Shown one piece after another: positions 5,610 through 8,999 of a stretch of DNA of 8,999 nucleotides. The notes below the pieces were generated by a model that was given only the letters and a program-made list of their open reading frames with translations, was not told where the DNA came from and did not search any database. The position numbers and the translations under genes were made by a program. Origin of the DNA: Dokdonella sp. (lineage in GTDB: Bacteria; Pseudomonadota; Gammaproteobacteria; Xanthomonadales; Rhodanobacteraceae); assembly GCA_030150315.1 (NCBI GenBank), contig JASLGB010000418.1:1-8999 (forward strand). Reading direction: 5' to 3'. Positions within the stretch are counted from its first letter, which is position 1; each line of letters begins with the position of its first letter.

Positions 5610-7253
5610 TCAGCGCAGCTTGGTCGCGCGCAGCGCCATCAGCTGGTCCGGCGGCGCGAACGTGTCCGGCCGCGAGGCGGCCCAGAAACGCTGGAACACC
5701 GCGTGCTCGGGAACGCGGTCGCCGAGCAGCTCGCCCGGCTCCAGGAAGCGGTACAGCGCGCCCAGTGAACGGACTTCGTTGGCCGAGACGCGCCGGATCA
5801 CGTGTTCCGGGCCGAGTTCTGACGGATGCTCCAGCCCGGATGCCTGGATCAGGTCCTTCAGCGCCTTCAGCGTGTTCTCGTGGAAACTCGCCACACGGCT
5901 GGCCTTGTCCGGCACGTCGAGCTTGCCCCAGCGGCTCTTGTCCTGCGTCGCGATGCCGGTCGGGCAGCGGTCGGTATGGCAACTGAGCGACTGGATGCAG
6001 CCGAGCGAGAACATGAAGCCGCGCGCCGCGTTGCACCAGTCCGCGCCGAGCGCGAGGGTGCGCGCGAGGTCGATGGCGGTGATGACCTTGCCGCTGGCGC
6101 CGATGCGGATGCGGTCGCGCAGGCCCAGCCCGACCAGCGTGTTGTGCACCAGCATCAAGGCTTCGCGCAGCGGCGCGCCGAGGTGGTCGGTGAACTCCAG
6201 CGGCGCCGCGCCGGTGCCCCCTTCGCCGCCGTCGACGACGATGAAGTCGGGCAGGACGCCGGTACTGAGCATCGCCTTGGCCACGCCGAACCATTCCCAC
6301 GGGTGGCCGATGGCGAGCTTGAATCCGGTCGGCTTGCCGCCGGACAGCTCGCGCAGGCGCGCCACGAACTGCAGCAGGCCCTCGGGCGTGTGGAAAGCGG
6401 AATGGCTGGCCGGCGAGACACAGTCCTCGCCCATCGGCACGCCGCGCGTCGCCGCGATTTCGGCGCTGACCTTGGCCGCCGGCAGCACGCCGCCGTGGCC
6501 TGGCTTGGCGCCTTGCGACAACTTGATCTCGATCATCTTGACCTGCTCGAGCGCCGCCTTCTCGGCGAACTTCGTCTCGCTGAAGACGCCGGCGCGCTCG
6601 CAGGCGCCGAAGTAGCCCGAACCCAGTTCCCACACGATGTCACCACCGTTTTCGCGGTGATAGGACGACAGCGATCCTTCGCCGGTGTCGTGGAAGAAGC
6701 CGCCGCGGCGCGCGCCCTCGTTCAACGCGCGGATCGCGTTCGGCGACAGCGAGCCGAAACTCATCGCGGAAATGTTGAACACGCTGGCCGAATACGGCCT
6801 GGCGCACTGCGGGCCGCCGATGACGATGCGGAAATCGTGGCTGTCGATCAGGGTCGGCGCCATCGAATGGTTGAGCCACTCGTACCGCTCGGCGTAGAGG
6901 TCGAGCTTGCTGTCGAACGGGCGCACGTCCGGCTCGTTCTTGGATCGCTGCGCAACCAGCGCGCGCTGCTCGTGCGAGAACGGCACCTCGTCGTTGTCCG
7001 CCTCGACCACGTACTGGCGCAGCATCGGCCGCACGTCCTCGAAGAAGAAGCGCACGTGCGACAGGATCGGGTAGTTGCGGCGCAGCGTCGATCTCCGCTG
7101 CAACAGGTCGGCCAGGCCGACGATCACCAGCACGCCGGAAACCAGCACCAGCAGCTGTGTCGCGACCCCGTTGCGCCAACCGGCCAGCGCCAGCACGAAC
7201 ACGAAGATGGCGAGCACGAACGCCAGATAACGAACGGGAAACCACTTCTCCAT
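5610..7253 (-). CDS. Membrane-anchored FMN-binding glutamate synthase-like protein
   Basis: The 547-residue protein contains the FMN-binding central domain of glutamate synthase (PF01645) as a stand-alone unit. It lacks the N-terminal glutaminase domain and the C-terminal beta-helix domain of GltB. Two hydrophobic segments at about 9-24 and 31-50 anchor the N-terminus. Family motifs are ISAMSFGSLS (161-170), HDTGEGSLS (188-196), KLSQGAKPGHGG (244-255), DGGEGGTGAAP (341-351) and GASGKV (385-390). Cys419, Cys425 and Cys430 form the C-x5-C-x4-C pattern that binds the 3Fe-4S cluster in glutamate synthases, so both cofactor sites look intact. Start ATG at 7253 is backed by GGAG six bases upstream. 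The gene lies 100 bases below another minus-strand gene encoding an anchored protein. A TTGACT hexamer (7351-7346) could be a -35, but no convincing -10 follows. Without a glutaminase or NADPH subunit nearby, the substrate and electron donor are unknown. Confidence 0.93.
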   Translation of the reverse strand: MEKWFPVRYLAFVLAIFVFVLALAGWRNGVATQLLVLVSGVLVIVGLADLLQRRSTLRRNYPILSHVRFFFEDVRPMLRQYVVEADNDEVPFSHEQRALVAQRSKNEPDVRPFDSKLDLYAERYEWLNHSMAPTLIDSHDFRIVIGGPQCARPYSASVFNISAMSFGSLSPNAIRALNEGARRGGFFHDTGEGSLSSYHRENGGDIVWELGSGYFGACERAGVFSETKFAEKAALEQVKMIEIKLSQGAKPGHGGVLPAAKVSAEIAATRGVPMGEDCVSPASHSAFHTPEGLLQFVARLRELSGGKPTGFKLAIGHPWEWFGVAKAMLSTGVLPDFIVVDGGEGGTGAAPLEFTDHLGAPLREALMLVHNTLVGLGLRDRIRIGASGKVITAIDLARTLALGADWCNAARGFMFSLGCIQSLSCHTDRCPTGIATQDKSRWGKLDVPDKASRVASFHENTLKALKDLIQASGLEHPSELGPEHVIRRVSANEVRSLGALYRFLEPGELLGDRVPEHAVFQRFWAASRPDTFAPPDQLMALRATKLR

Positions 7254-7353
7254 CGACGACTCCGGGGCGGCAGCAGAGTGCGCATCCTGCCACGGACCGC
7301 CGCTGCCGCCCGCAACGGGCCGTTCGTCGACGGCGCGGTCAGGCCAGTCAACG

Positions 7354-8052
7354 CTACTGCAGCGGCATGATCGCTACTTCGTGCGCAACGACCGCTGCCG
7401 TGACGGCATGCGGATCGACCTCGACCGAGAACAGCGCATCGCCTTTCACGTACAGCAACAGCACATTTCCTGATGGAAGCAGGCGGATGTCCTTCATCTC
7501 GTCGACGTCGTCCGCGAGCACGCGCAGATCGCGACCGTCCAGAGATGACAGCGAGACCCGCTTGGCATCGTTGCCGGACAAACGGGAATCGCCATTGGTG
7601 TCGCTTTCGACGGAAACATGCACATAGGTGATCGCCTCGGCAGTCTTGCCGTCACCGTTTCCCCGCGACAACGCGAACGACCTCAGGAGGATTCCGCTGT
7701 TGTTCGGCCGCAGCCAGTGCGTCGCACGCGTGGCGGCATCGAAGTACAGATAGTTGCGCTCCGAGACCGCCTCCTTCGAACTGGACGAGAACGCAAAGGT
7801 CTCCCGCACGAGCAAGGGGGCGCGCAGCCATGCGCTGCCGGGAATCGACTCGAACGAACCGAGCTGCTCGACCGAAATCTTGATTTCATCAGGATTTTGG
7901 TGCGCCACATCGGCGACGCGACGCTTGCGACTCAAGTCGTTGAACGTCTGCACCGCGACGAAAGCCATCAACAGCGTGACCAGCGCGCCGGCGCACAGGA
8001 TCAGCATCGCATTGATGCGCCAGATGACCGAGAACAATCTGCGGATTTTCAA
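7354..8052 (-). CDS. Hypothetical membrane-anchored periplasmic protein with an EF-hand-like loop
   Basis: I do not recognise this gene. Using TTG at 8052 it encodes 232 residues. The N-terminus has a short basic stretch (KIRR, 2-5), then a hydrophobic helix (about 15-34), then a soluble domain probably in the periplasm. The soluble part alternates short hydrophobic strands with DG/NG turns. It includes YLYFD (101-105) followed by HWLRPNN (112-118), and a DTNGDSRLSGND loop (151-162) with Asp/Asn at positions 1, 3 and 5 and Asp at 12 of an EF-hand-type calcium loop. After it come LDG (171-173) and repeated strand patterns suggestive of a beta-rich fold. Codon bias is slightly less GC-extreme than its neighbours. 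TTG is preferred over ATG at 8007 because it puts positive charges before the helix; CAGG lies about ten bases upstream, a weak ribosome site. It precedes the FMN protein gene on the same strand. Confidence 0.7.
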   Translation of the reverse strand: MKIRRLFSVIWRINAMLILCAGALVTLLMAFVAVQTFNDLSRKRRVADVAHQNPDEIKISVEQLGSFESIPGSAWLRAPLLVRETFAFSSSSKEAVSERNYLYFDAATRATHWLRPNNSGILLRSFALSRGNGDGKTAEAITYVHVSVESDTNGDSRLSGNDAKRVSLSSLDGRDLRVLADDVDEMKDIRLLPSGNVLLLYVKGDALFSVEVDPHAVTAAVVAHEVAIMPLQ

Positions 8053-8117
8053 GATGCGGGAACCTGTATCCGGACACGCCAGCTTACGGCAAGCCGGGCT
8101 GTAAGCGATCTGGCAAT

Positions 8118-8152
8118 GCTGCTGCAGCAGGCCACTCGGGCAAGGCAGCAGC
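8118..8152. repeat. CTG/CAG inverted repeat in the intergenic region
   Basis: GCTGCTGC (8118-8125) is repeated inverted as GCAGCAGC (8145-8152), and CTGCTGCAGCAG (8119-8130) is itself a perfect 12-bp palindrome. It sits in the 179-base divergent gap (8053-8231) between the hypothetical membrane protein and the gene at 8232. No T-run follows either arm. It could be an operator or a chance product of the GC-rich composition. Confidence 0.3.
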
Positions 8153-8219
8153 GCTCGCCCTCGTCGCGTTGCGCCGGCACGAGGCGGCACGCTCGCGCGT
8201 CCGCACGAGGTGTTGCCGC

Positions 8220-8225
8220 TACACT
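8220..8225 (+). promoter_or_regulatory. Putative -10 element giving a leaderless transcript for the gene at 8232
   Basis: TACACT matches four of six -10 bases and is followed by exactly six bases (TCCGGG) and then ATG at 8232. This TANNNT-N6-ATG layout would start transcription at or next to the start codon. No -35 with good match is seen. The start codon lacks a spaced Shine-Dalgarno, which fits leaderless initiation. Confidence 0.4.
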
Positions 8226-8231
8226 TCCGGG

Positions 8232-8999
8232 ATGGACGAAATCGAGCGCTCGAAGACGCCACGTCGCCGCAAAAGCGCTGCGCCCGCCGAGGCTGCGCCC
8301 GCGCCGGGAACGGAAGCCCCTGCCAAGCCGGCACGGCGCCGCGCGACGCCGAAACCGGTTGGCGACGAGACCGCGTCCGCCCCCGCCACCCCGCGCGCGC
8401 GGACACGGGCGCCGGCGCGCAGCACGGTCGGGACGGAAGCGGAAAAGGCCGCCAGCGCGCCGGCACAGCGCAAGCCGCGCGTGCGCAAACCGCCGGCAGC
8501 GACCGCGGAACTGCCGCTGCAAGCCACTGACGCAGCCGTCGACGGCGTCTCCGCGGTATCCATGACGCCACCACCGCCTGCGCGACCGCGCGAGGGCGAC
8601 GCCGCAGCGCGTCACGCCGTCGCACCGCCGGCCGTTGCACCGTCTGTCGTCACGCCACCTGTCGCGGCACCGCCTAGCACTGCACCTCCTGCCAAGCCAT
8701 CGTCCGTCACGGCATCGCCTGCCGCCACGCCACCACCTGTCGAACCACCCGCCGCCACACCATCCGCCGCCCTGCCGCCTGCCGTGACTTCACCTGTCAT
8801 TCCGCCACTGGACACCGCATCACGCCCTGTCGCGCCATCGCGCGCCGAGCCGGAGCCCGCGCCGCGACCGGATTCGACCCGCGCCGCCCCCGAGGCGCGG
8901 GCGATGATTCCGTCGTTCGCGCGCAAACCGGTCGAGGCGACCACCAAGCCGCGACCGGCAACGGCACGACCGGCCGACACTTCGGCCAGCTCGGGTCAG
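8232..8999 (+). CDS. Protein with long Ala/Pro-rich disordered N-terminus, cut by window edge
   Basis: The frame is open from ATG at 8232 to the last base, 256 codons with no stop, so only the N-terminus is visible. About 62 residues are Ala and 55 Pro, close to half of the total. The first 85 residues carry basic clusters (RRRK, RRR, RKPRVRK) in an Ala/Pro background, which could contact nucleic acid or anionic surfaces. Residues about 112-205 are almost uncharged and built of short Pro-Pro and Ala-Pro steps with Val, Thr and Ser. The last 50 residues become mixed charged again. There is no hydrophobic segment, signal peptide or recognisable domain, so it should be an intrinsically disordered extension of a domain that lies beyond the window. 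Between about 8630 and 8830 the codons shift from CCG/GCG toward CCA/CCT/GCA, with short imperfect direct repeats such as CCACCTGTCG at 8655 and 8733. Function is unknown. Confidence 0.7.
   Translation, partial: MDEIERSKTPRRRKSAAPAEAAPAPGTEAPAKPARRRATPKPVGDETASAPATPRARTRAPARSTVGTEAEKAASAPAQRKPRVRKPPAATAELPLQATDAAVDGVSAVSMTPPPPARPREGDAAARHAVAPPAVAPSVVTPPVAAPPSTAPPAKPSSVTASPAATPPPVEPPAATPSAALPPAVTSPVIPPLDTASRPVAPSRAEPEPAPRPDSTRAAPEARAMIPSFARKPVEATTKPRPATARPADTSASSGQ

Noticed and set aside
3234..5768. 844-codon open frame on the plus strand, including a GTG at 5439 that overlaps the DedA-like gene stop
   Set aside because: It runs antisense through the whole permease and on through the DedA-like gene and into the FMN protein gene. 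Its product is low-complexity Arg/Ala/Asp-rich with no domain, the usual result of a stop-poor GC-rich strand opposite a real gene. The GTGA overlap at 5439 is tempting, but the tail resembles no family and extends about 160 bases into the convergent gene.
4867..6633. 588-codon minus-strand open frame through the FMN protein and DedA-like genes
   Set aside because: It is an out-of-frame shadow. The frame beside it (5610-7253) carries all the FMN and 3Fe-4S motifs, while this one is Arg-rich and motif-free.
7307..7319. GCCCG-CAA-CGGGC hairpin between the hypothetical gene and the FMN protein gene
   Set aside because: The stem is only five base pairs with a three-base loop and no T-run; such stems are expected by chance at this GC content.
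5826..7370. 514-codon plus-strand open frame opposite the FMN protein
   Set aside because: It is antisense to a well-supported gene, with Arg/His/Gln-rich composition and no domain.
8612..8980. 122-codon minus-strand frame rich in Gly and Ala, with a repeated TGG/GG pattern
   Set aside because: It is the complement of the Ala/Pro-rich coding region at 8232; repeats and openness follow from that composition.

Overview
The window is a GC-rich stretch of bacterial chromosome with ordinary housekeeping content. The gene set is zapE, acpH, a membrane-anchored cytochrome c5-type protein, a DedA-family protein and a stand-alone FMN-binding glutamate synthase-like protein. This, with the strong GC bias at third codon positions, suggests a gammaproteobacterium of the Xanthomonadales/Lysobacterales type; that placement is inference, since no rRNA or other decisive marker is present. 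I see no insertion sequence, integrase, prophage gene or CRISPR array.

Layout. On the left, a minus-strand pair (alpha/beta hydrolase, then zapE, joined by an ATGA overlap) runs off the left edge. Divergent from it is acpH on the plus strand. A perfect bidirectional hairpin terminator separates acpH from the convergent cytochrome c gene. The middle carries three separate minus-strand units: an amino-acid permease (4697 to 3261), tRNA-Arg(CCG) (3208 to 3132) and the c-type cytochrome (2936 to 2406). A DedA-like gene diverges from the permease at 4837. On the right, a large minus-strand gene for a membrane-anchored FMN/3Fe-4S glutamate synthase-like protein (7253 to 5610) lies downstream of an unrecognised membrane-anchored protein (8052 to 7354). 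A plus-strand gene starting at 8232 encodes a long Ala/Pro-rich disordered N-terminus and leaves the window still open.

The genes do not form one pathway. zapE belongs to cell division, acpH to turnover of the acyl-carrier-protein prosthetic group, the cytochrome to electron transfer at the inner membrane, and the permease and DedA protein to transport and membrane homeostasis. The most interesting small-scale structure is the divergent hydrolase/acpH control region. There, two -10-like hexamers on opposite strands overlap by two bases, and the acpH side has an extended -10 exactly six bases before an 8-codon ORF containing Pro-Pro-Pro, whose stop overlaps the acpH GTG start. The same TANNNT-N6-ATG spacing recurs in front of the disordered protein at 8232, suggesting leaderless transcripts. 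No clearly new multi-gene system is visible.
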